A stretch of DNA of 64,000 nucleotides from Sphingomonas sp. AOB5 (GTDB lineage: Bacteria > Pseudomonadota > Alphaproteobacteria > Sphingomonadales > Sphingomonadaceae), in the NCBI RefSeq assembly GCF_029433115.1, contig NZ_JARNTV010000005.1, positions 1 to 64,000 of the forward strand, written 5' to 3'. The notes under the pieces were generated by a model. That model was given only the letters and a program-made list of their open reading frames with translations. It had not been told where the DNA came from and ran no database searches. The translations under genes and the position numbers were made by a program. Below, one piece after another: positions 53,951 to 62,282 of this stretch (within the stretch, counting starts at the first letter, position 1; each line of letters begins with the position of its first letter).

Positions 53951-55435
53951 CTAACGGGCGGCAATGCGTGCCAGCGCCGCGCTGAGGAACACATCGTCGG
54001 TCGCCTCGATCGGTGGGCGGCCGATCACGATATCGGGCAGGACCCCCGCCACCTCGTCCCTGCCGTTGGGGCGGATGAAATGGCTCTTCGGATAGGTCAC
54101 CACGATCTTGGTGTCCGGCAGGGTGAAGGACTGAACCGAGGCATAGTTCGACGCGACATCGGCGGTCTCCTCGCCGATGACCTTGCCGAAGCCATAGTCC
54201 TGGATCAGCGCGGCGGCCGATGCCGCATTCGAATAGCTGTGCCGGTTGACCAGCACCCACACGCGCCCCTGGAAACGCGGCCTGCTCCGCGGCTGTTTCA
54301 GCGGCAGTTCGTAACTGTAGCGGACGCCGTTCGGCTGGGCGTCCTCCGCGTCCATCTGTTTCGCGAAATCGGGATCGATCGGTTCGCCCGTCGATCGCCG
54401 GCGCGCATAGTCCGCCTTGGTCGCGGCGCTTGCCTTCAACATGAACGACGATGCGAACCGGAACGGCCGGTTCGCGAACCAGGCGATCATCGGATCGCTG
54501 AAGCTGTTGTCTCCGCCCGGATTGTCGCGCAGGTCGATGATCAGGTCGGTCGCGCCGCTGGCGAGGATCTTGCTGAAACTATCGTCGATAAAGGCGATAA
54601 ACGAAGCCGATTGATAGGAAGGCCCGCTGCCGCCAACCGCCTGTCCGGCTTCGTAGAAAGGCCCAGGACGCAGATAGGCAATCTCGCCTTCCAGTTGCCT
54701 GTACTCGCGCGTGCCGAAGTCGATGGAAAGGCTCGGAGCAGGAAATTTCGCCGCCAGCGCCCGTCGCCCATCGCGCGTCACGGCCGGGACCCGGACCGTC
54801 ACCCGCTTTCCCGCGACATTCGCCGTTACCAGCGCCGAAGCCACCGTACCGCGATCCAGCCATAGCAGCGCGGGAAAGCTGCGCTCCATCTGGGCATGGG
54901 CCATGTAAGGCCGCTCCGCCGACACATAGACTCCCACACGATCCATCAGCTTGCGGATCGGCACGCCATCGATCGCGGTGATTTCGGTGCCGGCGCGCAG
55001 CGTCCCGCTCGCCTCCGCCGTTTCGGTCAGCAACACCCGGCCGCCATCGACGCGGATGAAAATCGGCAGCACCGTCCCGCCAGCCTGCAAATGGCTCACG
55101 AAAGCGGTGATCGGCGCATCGATATGGGCATGGCCGATGCGGCCATAGGCCACGAACTTCTGGAACAGCTTCGAGACCTCTACCCGATCCATCGGCCCGC
55201 GGATCGATGCCATAAGCGACCGGTAATAGGCGTCATATTCCCGGCGGGAGCGGTGCGCGTACAGGTCGAAATGCGCCTCCTGCAGCGTCGTATAGAGGAT
55301 CGCGAAATCGGACCGCACCGCCTTTGCGGACAGGCGTTCGCTATTCGCGACCTGAGCCGTCGCAGCCGGAACCGGGCCGAGCACCCCCAAGCCACCCACG
55401 GCCACGACAAGCGCTACGGCGATCCCGTTCTTCAT
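53951..55435 (-). CDS. S41 family peptidase, secreted
   Basis: 494 residues from the ATG at 55435 (MKNGIAVALVVAVGGLGVLG, signal peptide). A PDZ-like middle (GTLRAGTEITAIDGVPIRKL) and the S41 core: DLIIDLRDNPGGDNSFSDP and VWVLVNRHSYSNAASAAALI with the nucleophile Ser, then GFGKVIGEETADVASNYASV. It is a tail-specific-protease relative; the target is unknown. It runs in the same direction as the glycosyltransferase with a 54-bp gap. Confidence 0.9.
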   Translation of the reverse strand: MKNGIAVALVVAVGGLGVLGPVPAATAQVANSERLSAKAVRSDFAILYTTLQEAHFDLYAHRSRREYDAYYRSLMASIRGPMDRVEVSKLFQKFVAYGRIGHAHIDAPITAFVSHLQAGGTVLPIFIRVDGGRVLLTETAEASGTLRAGTEITAIDGVPIRKLMDRVGVYVSAERPYMAHAQMERSFPALLWLDRGTVASALVTANVAGKRVTVRVPAVTRDGRRALAAKFPAPSLSIDFGTREYRQLEGEIAYLRPGPFYEAGQAVGGSGPSYQSASFIAFIDDSFSKILASGATDLIIDLRDNPGGDNSFSDPMIAWFANRPFRFASSFMLKASAATKADYARRRSTGEPIDPDFAKQMDAEDAQPNGVRYSYELPLKQPRSRPRFQGRVWVLVNRHSYSNAASAAALIQDYGFGKVIGEETADVASNYASVQSFTLPDTKIVVTYPKSHFIRPNGRDEVAGVLPDIVIGRPPIEATDDVFLSAALARIAAR

Positions 55436-55507
55436 GACCGCAGTAGAGACAAAAACCGGGAGGAGCCGCAAGGGGCCGAGCCCATTCCCTGGCTCGTAAA
55501 AAAGAAA

Positions 55508-55539
55508 AACCCTCCGCCCCGGGGTCGGGACGGAGGGTT
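55508..55539 (-). terminator. rho-independent terminator of tig
   Basis: Arms AACCCTCCG (55508-55516) and CGGAGGGTT (55531-55539) with extra C/G pairing inside; on the minus strand TTTTTCTTTTTT follows. It lies 25 bp after the tig stop. Confidence 0.95.
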
Positions 55540-55563
55540 CGATTCCTTCGGGAGAAAAAAGCC

Positions 55564-57195
55564 TTAGTCGGCCTTCTTCTTCGCCGGAGCCTTCTTGGCA
55601 GGCTTCTCGGCATCGTCGGCCTTGGCGGCCGGCGCCTTCTTGGTCGCGGCCTTCTTCACCGGCTCGGCGGCGACGAGGTCGTCACCCGGAGCGGCCGGCT
55701 CGATATCGGCGGCTTCGACCTTCTTCGCCTTCTTGGCGGGCTTTTCCTCAGCCACTGCCTCGTCGGCATCGGCCTTCTTCGCGGCAGCCTTCTTCTTGGC
55801 CGGCTTCGCGTCATGATCATGGTCGTGACCGCAGCCCGGGCCGTGGACGTGCGGCACAGCGCCTTCCTCGGATTCGATCGCAGCTTCCAGTTCCTCGCGG
55901 GTCACTTCGCGCTCGGTCACTTCGGCCTTGTCGAACAGGAAGTCGACGACCTTGTCCTCGAACAGCGGCGCGCGCAGCTGGGCGGCGGCCATCGGCTCCG
56001 AACGGATATACTGGACGAAACGCTCGCGGTCCTGCGGGCTGTACTGCTGGGCAGCCTGCGAGACGAGCTGGTTCATTTCCTGCTGGGTCACGTCGACGCC
56101 GTTGGCGGTGCCGATTTCCGACAGCAGCAGGCCCAGGCGCACGCGGCGCTCGGCGATGGCGCGATAGTCGCCACGCTCGGATTCCAGCTCGGCCATCGCC
56201 GCTGCCGGATCTTCCTCATGGCCGGCTTCATGCTCCAGCTGCGCCCAGATCTGCTCGAACTCGGCCTCCACCATCGACGGCGGAACCTCGAAGTCATGAC
56301 CGGCGGCGAGCTGGTCGAGCAGCTTGCGCTTCATGTGCGTGCGGGTCAGGCCGCCATTCTGCTGCTCGAGCTGGCCCTTCAGCAGGCCGGTGAGCTGCTC
56401 CAGGCTCTGCAGGCCGAGCGAGGTCGCGAACGCGTCGTCGATCTTCATCTCGCCGGCGGTCTTCACCGCGGTGATCACCAGATCGAACGTGGCGGGCTTT
56501 CCGGCGAGATCGGCGGCGCCGTAATCCTCGGGGAAGGTCACGTTGATCTGCTTCTCGTCGCCAGCCTTCACGCCAACGATCTGGTCTTCGAAGCCCGGGA
56601 TCAGGCGGCCCGAGCCGATCTCGACGGCCATGTCGGTGCCGGTGCCGCCTTCGAAGGCGACGCCGTCAGCGGTCTTGCCGACGAAATCCATCGTGACCTG
56701 ATCGCCTTCCTTGGCCTTGTGCTTGGCCGGGGCGTCTTCCCACGACTTCTGCTGACCGGCGAGCTGCTTGAGCTGCTCTTCGACTGCCGAATCGGCAACC
56801 GGGATCACCAGACGCTCGAGCTTCAGGCCCTCGATCGACGGCATCGGCACTTCGGGAAGCACTTCCAGCTCGACGGTGACTTCGGCGTCCTTGCCGTTCT
56901 CATAGCCTTCGCCCAGGCTTACCGACGGCGACATCGCCGGGCGCAGCTTGTTCTTGGCGATCAGCGTCTGCACGCCTTCCTGGATCGCGCTGTTCAGCGC
57001 GTCGGCGGCGATCGCTTCGCCATGCATCTTGCGGACGAGGTTGGCAGGCACCTTGCCGGGACGGAAGCCGGGCATCCGGATCTGCGGCGCGACCTTCTTC
57101 ACCTCGGCATCGACCTTCGAGTCGATATCCTTGGCGGTGATCGTCATCGTGTAGGCGCGCTTGAGGCCCTCGTTCAACGTCTCGACAGTCTGCAT
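55564..57195 (-). CDS. tig: trigger factor with long His- and Lys/Ala-rich C-terminal tail
   Basis: 543 residues from the ATG at 57195 (MQTVETLNEGLKRAYTMTIT); the frame is open further upstream through tRNA-Leu but is not protein there. Ribosome-binding domain with the signature GFRPGKVPANLV, FKBP-type PPIase domain (GDQVTMDFVGKTADGVAFEG, GSGRLIPGFEDQIVGVKAGD), then the helical arm domain. Residues 449-543 are extra: HVHGPGCGHDHDHD, a likely metal site, then Ala/Lys/Pro repeats (AKPAKKKAAAKK). Most trigger factors stop near 430-450. It folds nascent chains at the ribosome; the tail may bind metal or nucleic acid. Confidence 0.95.
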   Translation of the reverse strand: MQTVETLNEGLKRAYTMTITAKDIDSKVDAEVKKVAPQIRMPGFRPGKVPANLVRKMHGEAIAADALNSAIQEGVQTLIAKNKLRPAMSPSVSLGEGYENGKDAEVTVELEVLPEVPMPSIEGLKLERLVIPVADSAVEEQLKQLAGQQKSWEDAPAKHKAKEGDQVTMDFVGKTADGVAFEGGTGTDMAVEIGSGRLIPGFEDQIVGVKAGDEKQINVTFPEDYGAADLAGKPATFDLVITAVKTAGEMKIDDAFATSLGLQSLEQLTGLLKGQLEQQNGGLTRTHMKRKLLDQLAAGHDFEVPPSMVEAEFEQIWAQLEHEAGHEEDPAAAMAELESERGDYRAIAERRVRLGLLLSEIGTANGVDVTQQEMNQLVSQAAQQYSPQDRERFVQYIRSEPMAAAQLRAPLFEDKVVDFLFDKAEVTEREVTREELEAAIESEEGAVPHVHGPGCGHDHDHDAKPAKKKAAAKKADADEAVAEEKPAKKAKKVEAADIEPAAPGDDLVAAEPVKKAATKKAPAAKADDAEKPAKKAPAKKKAD

Positions 57196-57256
57196 TTCAC
57201 GGCTTTCAAAAAGAATCGGATTAGCGGCGTCCGGACGCTGCTGGAAACGGCGGTGC

Positions 57257-57341
57257 TGGTGCGGGCGAAGGGACTCGAACCCCCACACCTTTCGATACCA
57301 GAACCTAAATCTGGCGCGTCTACCAGTTCCGCCACGCCCGC
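57257..57341 (-). tRNA. tRNA-Leu (TAG)
   Basis: Minus-strand cloverleaf from 57341 to 57257: acceptor GCGGGCG/CGCCCGC, anticodon loop TTTAGGT with TAG, a long variable arm typical of class II tRNA, T loop GTTCGAGTC and encoded CCA. 85 nt. Confidence 0.95.
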
Positions 57342-57408
57342 AGGGGCACCGCCGGTCGGCGGCTCCTATAGCAGTCAGGGGTCCCGGGGCAAGCCAGCTT
57401 TGTAATTG

Positions 57409-57491
57409 GCGGTGCCTGCCCGCTCCCCCACCCGGCCACCCATAAAATATACTCCCGTTGGATAGCCGGGTGGGGAGCGGGCCGGCACCGC
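57409..57491. repeat. long palindromic repeat, copy 3
   Basis: Arms 57409-57442 and 57459-57491 with a 16-base loop. The outer end reads GCGGTGCC/GGCACCGC where copies 1 and 2 read GCGGCACC/GGTGCCGC, so both arms changed together. 67 bp upstream of tRNA-Leu and 60 bp before the next gene. Confidence 0.92.
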
Positions 57492-57550
57492 GTTCAGCGA
57501 AGCTGAACCCAAAACGGCACACAGGCGTTGAGCAGGGAAAGGAGACAGTC

Positions 57551-57727
57551 TTGCCCGTCGAACCGCCGATCCAGCCGACCACGCCCCCGCCCGAGGCGCC
57601 CCCTGCCCCGCAGCCGGGACAGCCTGACCCGGCCCCGCCCGAGGTCATGCCGCCCGCACCCGATATCGACGTACCCGCCCCGCCACAGCCAGGCATCGAT
57701 CCGGCGCCGGGCCAGCCGGTCGCGTAG
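57551..57727 (+). CDS. tiny proline-rich protein
   Basis: 58 residues (MPVEPPIQPTTPPPEAPPAP...) from a TTG start with AAAGGAG 6-7 bp upstream, which decides the start. Nearly half Pro, the rest Ala/Glu/Asp/Gln, no membrane span, no signal. It is followed 13 bp later by another tiny gene with a strong ribosome-binding site. Function unknown; low complexity makes it hard to rule out a chance frame. Confidence 0.5.
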   Translation: MPVEPPIQPTTPPPEAPPAPQPGQPDPAPPEVMPPAPDIDVPAPPQPGIDPAPGQPVA

Positions 57728-57740
57728 AGGAGGCAGCGCC

Positions 57741-57926
57741 ATGGGCGACATCGCTCGCGATCCCGATCTCGACCGTCAGAAGTCCGATCCGCGCGCCGTG
57801 CCGGAAACGGTCACCGGCGACGCATCCGAAGCCGCCGAATCGAAGGATGGCAACGCGAAAGCGCCGCCCGAACCGAACGGCGGCACCACTGAAGATGGAA
57901 ACGGCCCAGCCCAACAAGCGCCATGA
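57741..57926 (+). CDS. tiny acidic disordered protein
   Basis: 61 residues (MGDIARDPDLDRQKSDPRAV...) with GAGGAGG 7 bp before the ATG. Rich in Asp, Glu, Gly, Pro and Asn and probably disordered; ends NGPAQQAP. It lies 13 bp after the Pro-rich tiny gene and 20 bp before the secreted protein gene, so the three may be one operon. No family recognised. Confidence 0.5.
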   Translation: MGDIARDPDLDRQKSDPRAVPETVTGDASEAAESKDGNAKAPPEPNGGTTEDGNGPAQQAP

Positions 57927-57946
57927 AGCGGTGAGATCGTCGCGCG

Positions 57947-58591
57947 ATGCGCAACCTTTTCCTCGCCGCTGCCCTGTTGGTCGTCGCACCGCCCGCCCTC
58001 GCCTGCTCCATGGCAGGGGAGTATCGCCCGCCGACCAATTTCGAGCTGGTCCAGCGCGCCGATCTGGTGGTGCTCGGAAGGGTTGAATCGGAAATCGCCG
58101 CCCAGCCGGCCGACTGGAACAAGCCCAATGTCCGGCTGCTTCCGATCCGTGCGATCAAGGGCGAGCTACCGGTCGCGCCGCTCGGCCTTATCGGCACGAT
58201 CAACAATCGCGGGGAGCCGGTTCCGCCGCACCCCACCGCGCTGAACGAAGTACACCCCTCCACCTTGTGGGGCGGCTGCATTCGCCAGGTCTATGCGAAG
58301 GGTACGCTCGTCGTCGCGACCTTCGTAAAGACCAGCGACGGCAGCTATAGCCAGATCTGGTCACCCTTCGCCCGCGCGGTGGAGGATGTGGAGAGCGAAG
58401 ATGGCCTCTGGGTCCGCGCCGCAACGCTCTATGCCGGCCTCGCCGACACCCCCGCCGAACGGCTCCCGGCGGTACTGGAAGGCGAAGCGAAGCGGCTCGA
58501 GGCCACCGGCGATCCCGGCGCAGCCGCCATCGCCGCCGATCTCCGCGTCCAGCTCATCGTGATCGAGCGCTACACGCCGATGAAGTGGTGA
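57947..58591 (+). CDS. secreted protein of unknown function
   Basis: 214 residues, signal peptide MRNLFLAAALLVVAPPALAC, possibly cleaved before the Cys. The mature part includes FELVQRADLVVLGRVESEIA, then a Cys in LWGGCIRQVYAKG and a helical end (ERLPAVLEGEAKRLEATGDP). The ADLVVLGRV stretch resembles small secreted OB-fold (NTR/TIMP-like) proteins, which is only a suggestion. Convergent with the paralogous cassette gene. Confidence 0.65.
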   Translation: MRNLFLAAALLVVAPPALACSMAGEYRPPTNFELVQRADLVVLGRVESEIAAQPADWNKPNVRLLPIRAIKGELPVAPLGLIGTINNRGEPVPPHPTALNEVHPSTLWGGCIRQVYAKGTLVVATFVKTSDGSYSQIWSPFARAVEDVESEDGLWVRAATLYAGLADTPAERLPAVLEGEAKRLEATGDPGAAAIAADLRVQLIVIERYTPMKW

Positions 58592-58636
58592 CGCGCGCCG
58601 CCCCAGGGAACCGGGACGGCGCGGTCAGCGGTTCGT

Positions 58637-59386
58637 TCAGCTGGTCGGCGCGGGCGCCGGCTCCTGAACTTCCTTTGGTTCCGGCACATTGTGCGCCATC
58701 TGCGGCAGGCCGATCGCGCGGTTGATCAGCAGCGTGTAGGTGTTCGGGAAACGGATATCGGCGATGATCTCCGCATGGCGCATCGGGAACGCCGCAAGAC
58801 CCGCGGGCACCTGCTCGACCACCACCGGCGGCTTGAGCAGCAGCGCGTCGGTCATCACGATGTTCATCAGCGTGCCGAACTCGACCAGATCCTGCGACAG
58901 CTTGGCCGCCGCAATCTCCGGCACCGGCGACTTGCCGTCCTCGCGCCCGGTATAGAGCGTGCCGGCATTGACGATCTCGCCGGCTGCGACATCGAAGCCA
59001 TAGGTGCCAAGCGAGAAGACGGTGTTGCCCGCCGCGGTCACCGCCCAACGCCCCGGATTGACCGGGATCACATAGAGGCTGGTCTTGCCGTCGGTGCTCA
59101 GGAAATTGCCGCCGCCTGCCAGCGCGACGTTGAATTCCTTCTTGCTCGCCCCGTTGCCGAAATAGGGAACCCCCGTTTCGACATTCATGCGGGCCAGCAC
59201 GATGACCGGCGCCGAACCCTTGGAACTGCCGTTCAGCCCGATCCGGACCAGGATATAGCCCTTGGTCGGATCCAGATTGACCAGTTCCTTGGGCTTCAGG
59301 CCCTTGTGTGCCGATGCGGGTATCGACACGCCGGCCAGCATCAGCACGGCCAGCATCGAACAGAATTTCGCGATTGCGCGGATCAT
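58637..59386 (-). CDS. secreted protein, cassette copy 1, second gene (type A)
   Basis: 249 residues, signal peptide MIRAIAKFCSMLAVLMLAGV (cleavage near ASA-HKG). Beta-rich mature part: GYILVRIGLNGSSKGSAPVI, GGGNFLSTDGKTSLYVIPVN, LGTYGFDVAAGEIVNAGTLY. It is a paralogue of 62283-63191 (LGTVGFTAPAGQVIDLGTFY), and its upstream partner gene also has a paralogue there. The start overlaps the type B stop as ATGA (59383-59386). No enzyme motif; periplasmic or surface location. Function unknown. Confidence 0.75.
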   Translation of the reverse strand: MIRAIAKFCSMLAVLMLAGVSIPASAHKGLKPKELVNLDPTKGYILVRIGLNGSSKGSAPVIVLARMNVETGVPYFGNGASKKEFNVALAGGGNFLSTDGKTSLYVIPVNPGRWAVTAAGNTVFSLGTYGFDVAAGEIVNAGTLYTGREDGKSPVPEIAAAKLSQDLVEFGTLMNIVMTDALLLKPPVVVEQVPAGLAAFPMRHAEIIADIRFPNTYTLLINRAIGLPQMAHNVPEPKEVQEPAPAPTS

Positions 59387-59895
59387 GGCTCGAGCCTCCG
59401 GCTGTTAGGGGTAGGGCCCGAGGCCCATGCAGCCATGCGATCGACCACTTCGGGATCGGTCTGGCCGTTATTGGCGACGACGATATCGCCTTCCTTCACC
59501 AGCAGTTTCCAATCGGTCGAGGGCAGCTGGTACCGGGCATAGCCGTGCGCCGCCATGCATTTGCGCATCGATGCGTTGCGCATGCGGGTGCGGTCGATCT
59601 CGGCCATGCGACCGTTGATCAGCGCGCCGAGCAGACCGCCACCGCCGCCGGTGCGGTCGCGCATCGACAGGATCGGCCGCGCCTGGCCGATGCAGTACAT
59701 CAGGTCCGCGCGGGCAATTTCGGTCGACACGCCATCGAGATGGAACAGGAAGAATTTCGACGGATCCTCCGTCTCTTCCGCAGCCGGTTCCGCAGCCACG
59801 GCCTTCTTCTTCTGCGCATGCGCGGACGGCACGGCCGCAAACGCGCACATCGCAAGCACCGCGGCCCCCGCCGCGGCGAATCGCCTTGGAATCAT
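59383..59895 (-). CDS. secreted protein, cassette copy 1, first gene (type B)
   Basis: 170 residues from the ATG at 59895 (MIPRRFAAAGAAVLAMCAFA, signal peptide), preceded by GGGGGGAG. A Lys/Ala/Glu linker, then DPSKFFLFHLDGVSTEIARA, a Gly stretch GGGGGLLGALINGR resembling a short glycine zipper, and MRKCMAAHGYARYQL, followed by TDWKLL. The same plan occurs in 63191-63742. The Cys-x4-GYxRYxL motif is the family mark. Coupled to type A by a 4-bp overlap. Confidence 0.75.
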   Translation of the reverse strand: MIPRRFAAAGAAVLAMCAFAAVPSAHAQKKKAVAAEPAAEETEDPSKFFLFHLDGVSTEIARADLMYCIGQARPILSMRDRTGGGGGLLGALINGRMAEIDRTRMRNASMRKCMAAHGYARYQLPSTDWKLLVKEGDIVVANNGQTDPEVVDRMAAWASGPTPNSRRLEP

Positions 59896-59985
59896 ATGGT
59901 AACTCCCCCCTAGTGGCGCCGAAGCTACCGGGCCGGGAGCATTAGACAAGAGCCTTTCCGGCCCATTTCGCGAAGCAATCCGGGG

Positions 59986-60315
59986 TCAGTCTTCGCCCAC
60001 CCATTTGCGCCGCGCGATCTCCGCGCTCTCGGCCTTCAGCGGGCCGGACACCGGACAGACTTCCTGCAGATAGCCGTTGAGCGTGTTCGCCAGATGCTGC
60101 TCGACCAGCCGGTAATGGACATATTGCCCGCGCTTCTCGCTGGTCACGAGCCCCGCATTTTCCAGCACCGCGAGATGCTGCGAGATGGCCGGCTTCGACA
60201 GGTCGAACCGCGCCGCGATCTCCCCCGCGGTCAGCTCGGCATGGGCGAGATAGGCCAGGATCTTCCGGCGGACCGTCGAGGAAAGGGCTTCGAACACGCG
60301 CTGCATGGGCAGCAT
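59986..60315 (-). CDS. ArsR/SmtB-type winged-helix transcriptional regulator
   Basis: 109 residues: MLPMQRVFEALSSTVRRKIL, the HTH LTAGEIAARFDLSKPAISQH and wing LVTSEKRGQYVHYRLVEQHL. Only one Cys (EVCPVSG), so a classical metal site is not evident; it is closer to SdpR-type members that sense other cues. AGGAA lies before the ATG. It is divergent from the desaturase across 77 bp containing an inverted repeat and probably controls it and itself. Confidence 0.88.
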   Translation of the reverse strand: MLPMQRVFEALSSTVRRKILAYLAHAELTAGEIAARFDLSKPAISQHLAVLENAGLVTSEKRGQYVHYRLVEQHLANTLNGYLQEVCPVSGPLKAESAEIARRKWVGED

Positions 60316-60353
60316 TTAAGCAATTCCTTCATTGCTTTCCAGTCCGGATCGAG

Positions 60354-60375
60354 TAATTAGGTATTTCCTTAATTA
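60354..60375. promoter_or_regulatory. operator-like inverted repeat TAATTA-N10-TAATTA
   Basis: Arms 60354-60359 and 60370-60375 in an AT-rich patch of the divergent gap, 17 bp before the desaturase ATG. Each TAATTA is itself a palindrome, so the element can be read as a direct or an inverted repeat. A candidate site for the ArsR-type regulator. Confidence 0.45.
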
Positions 60376-60392
60376 CCTTGCGAGTCGATGCC

Positions 60393-61295
60393 ATGCATGA
60401 TGCGCACGCGGTGAACCATCTGGTCGAAACTCCCGGCGCCGATCCGGTCGCGGGGCGAGTGCGCTGGGATCCGGTGCATTCGCTATGGAATGGCGGCATG
60501 GCGGCCGCTGCCCTGCTCCTCGGTCCCATCACCTTCTCGCTCCCCGCTCTGGGCGTGTTCGTGATCACCACCGGCGCCGCGCTTCTGCTGGGCCACTCGG
60601 TCGGCTTCCATCGCCGCCTGATCCACCGCAGCTTCGAATGCCCGCTCTGGCTGGAACGCATCCTCGTCTGGTTCGGCACGGCCGTGGGTATGAGCGGCCC
60701 GCACTGGATCATCCGCACCCACGATCTGCGCGACTGGGCGCAACGCCGTGCCGATTGCCACCCCTATCTCAGCCACGGATCGGGCATGGCGAAGGATGCA
60801 TGGTGGCAACTCCATTGCCGCCTCGAACTCGATAACCCGCCCACCTTCGACCTCGGCCGCGCCGGACGCGATCGCTTCTATCGCATCCTCGAAGCGACAT
60901 GGATGTGGCAGCAACTCCCGATCGCCGCCCTGCTGTTCTGGATCGGCGGCTGGAGCTTCGTCGTCTGGGGCGTGTGCGCCCGCGTCGCGATCTGCGTCCA
61001 CGGTCACTGGTTCATCGGCTATCTCGCCCATAATCGCGGACCGCAGCACTGGATCGTCGAAGGCGCTGGCATTCAGGCGCACGACGTCCCCTGGGCCGGT
61101 TTCGTCACCATGGGCGAGGCCTGGCATAACAACCACCACGCCTTCCCGGGATCCGCGCGGATCGGGCTGTATCCGGGACAGAGCGATCTGGGGTTCGTGT
61201 TCATCCGGGCGTTGGAGCAGGCCGGGCTGGCGTGGGAGGTGCGGACGCCGGAGGTCACGAGCGCGCGGTTCGAGAAACTCAGTGCAGCGCGCTGA
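60393..61295 (+). CDS. acyl-CoA/fatty acid desaturase
   Basis: 300 residues from the ATG at 60393 (MHDAHAVNHLVETPGADPVA); a TTG at 60378 is also in frame. Membrane di-iron desaturase: first His box GHSVGFHRRLIHRSF, third box EAWHNNHHAFPGSARIG, spans VFVITTGAALLLG and LPIAALLFWIGGWSFVVWGV. The second box region reads RTHDLRDWAQRRADCHPYL instead of the standard HRxHH; histidines are spread, and this may be a subfamily trait. It would introduce a double bond in acyl chains. The divergent ArsR-type gene is its likely regulator. Confidence 0.88.
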   Translation: MHDAHAVNHLVETPGADPVAGRVRWDPVHSLWNGGMAAAALLLGPITFSLPALGVFVITTGAALLLGHSVGFHRRLIHRSFECPLWLERILVWFGTAVGMSGPHWIIRTHDLRDWAQRRADCHPYLSHGSGMAKDAWWQLHCRLELDNPPTFDLGRAGRDRFYRILEATWMWQQLPIAALLFWIGGWSFVVWGVCARVAICVHGHWFIGYLAHNRGPQHWIVEGAGIQAHDVPWAGFVTMGEAWHNNHHAFPGSARIGLYPGQSDLGFVFIRALEQAGLAWEVRTPEVTSARFEKLSAAR

Positions 61296-61329
61296 GACAC
61301 TCCCCTCCTGGGCTTCCGTCGCCAGGGAG

Positions 61330-62222
61330 ATGGCCGGGGCGACGGCACTGACTGCAGTGATGGTCAGCGCAGGAATCGGTGCCTTGCAATTGCTTCCGGT
61401 CGCATTCCCTACCGCGCTGCTCGTAACGATGCCCATCGGGATGGTGCTCTACGCCGCCGCGCGGGCGACGAAGCTCGCAGGCTGGATATCTGCGAGCCTC
61501 GGAGGGCTGCTTACCAGCATGGTGATCTGGCTGCCCGACCTGTTCCACGCGCCCAGCTTCGACGAGCAATGGTTCGATGGCGTGGCGATGATTACCGAGG
61601 GCCGGTACACGCTACCCGGATGGTTCGAGAGACTGATCCCGATCGCGGGTATCGCAATCATCGGCCTGATCTCCGGCCTGTTCTTCTGGTTTCTCCTTGT
61701 GCGCACCACCCTCTCGCGGAACGTGCAGCGATCGACCTGGCTCATGGTCGGCCTGGCCGTGTGCGGCGCGATCCTGTATCCCTTCGCAAGGCAGGACCGC
61801 TCGTGCCACGGCGTCCCGTCAGGCCCAACGGTCGCGCAACTGGGTCTGGAAATTCCCTCCGATCAATGGCCAGCACTGGCCCGCGAGCTCGACGGCTCGG
61901 GCATCAGGGTAACTGGTGGTCGCGAAAGTCCTTGGCAGCCGATCGCGACTATCCCTGGCTCGACTTCAGCCTCTGCAAAACGAACGATGCCCAGATATCC
62001 GTGCTTGCCGCGCCAGCCATGCAGCAGGCTGGCGTGCCGGTCAGCATATCCGTCACCCAATTGCAGGATGGCAAGGACTGGAAACCCGCGTTCCGGGCGC
62101 TGCACGATCGCCTCGAGGCGCGCTGGCCCGGCGCGACCCGCTATCAGGACGCGATGGGCCAAGCCATTTCGGAACCGCCCAACTGGCTCGTCAATCCGGC
62201 GCCCTCTTCAACGGTTCGTTGA
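61330..62222 (+). pseudogene. membrane protein gene with frameshift near 61905
   Basis: From the ATG at 61330 (a GTG at 61280 is also possible) the first frame encodes three or four membrane spans (AVMVSAGIGALQLLPVAFPT, LLVTMPIGMVLYAAARATKL, IPIAGIAIIGLISGLFFWFL) and a periplasmic start (CHGVPSGPTVAQLGLEIPSD). After DGSGI at about 61905 it loses sense, and the next frame takes over with QGNWWSRKSLAADRDYPWLD, AAPAMQQAGVPVSISVTQLQ and NWLVNPAP, stopping at 62222. One indel joins them. The end overlaps the decayed gatB piece. Confidence 0.65.
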
Positions 62223-62267
62223 CCACCGCCGGGTTTGCTTTACCCGCCATCTCCCTCATCGTCCGGC
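62191..62267 (-). pseudogene. decayed duplicate of the gatB 3' end
   Basis: 77 bp matching the live gatB 3' end at 63793-63869 in the same orientation, 65 of 77 positions identical by my alignment, including the stop codon. Translated: [20 protein letters not shown] against [20 protein letters not shown]. Homology stops 16 bp before the stop of the cassette gene. It makes a direct repeat flanking cassette copy 2. Confidence 0.85.
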
Positions 62268-62282
62268 AAAACCGATCGTACG

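Noticed and set aside
57196..57696. Open frame upstream of tig reading through tRNA-Leu and palindrome copy 3
   Set aside because: It crosses a clear tRNA gene. The ATG at 57195 gives the normal trigger factor N-terminus.
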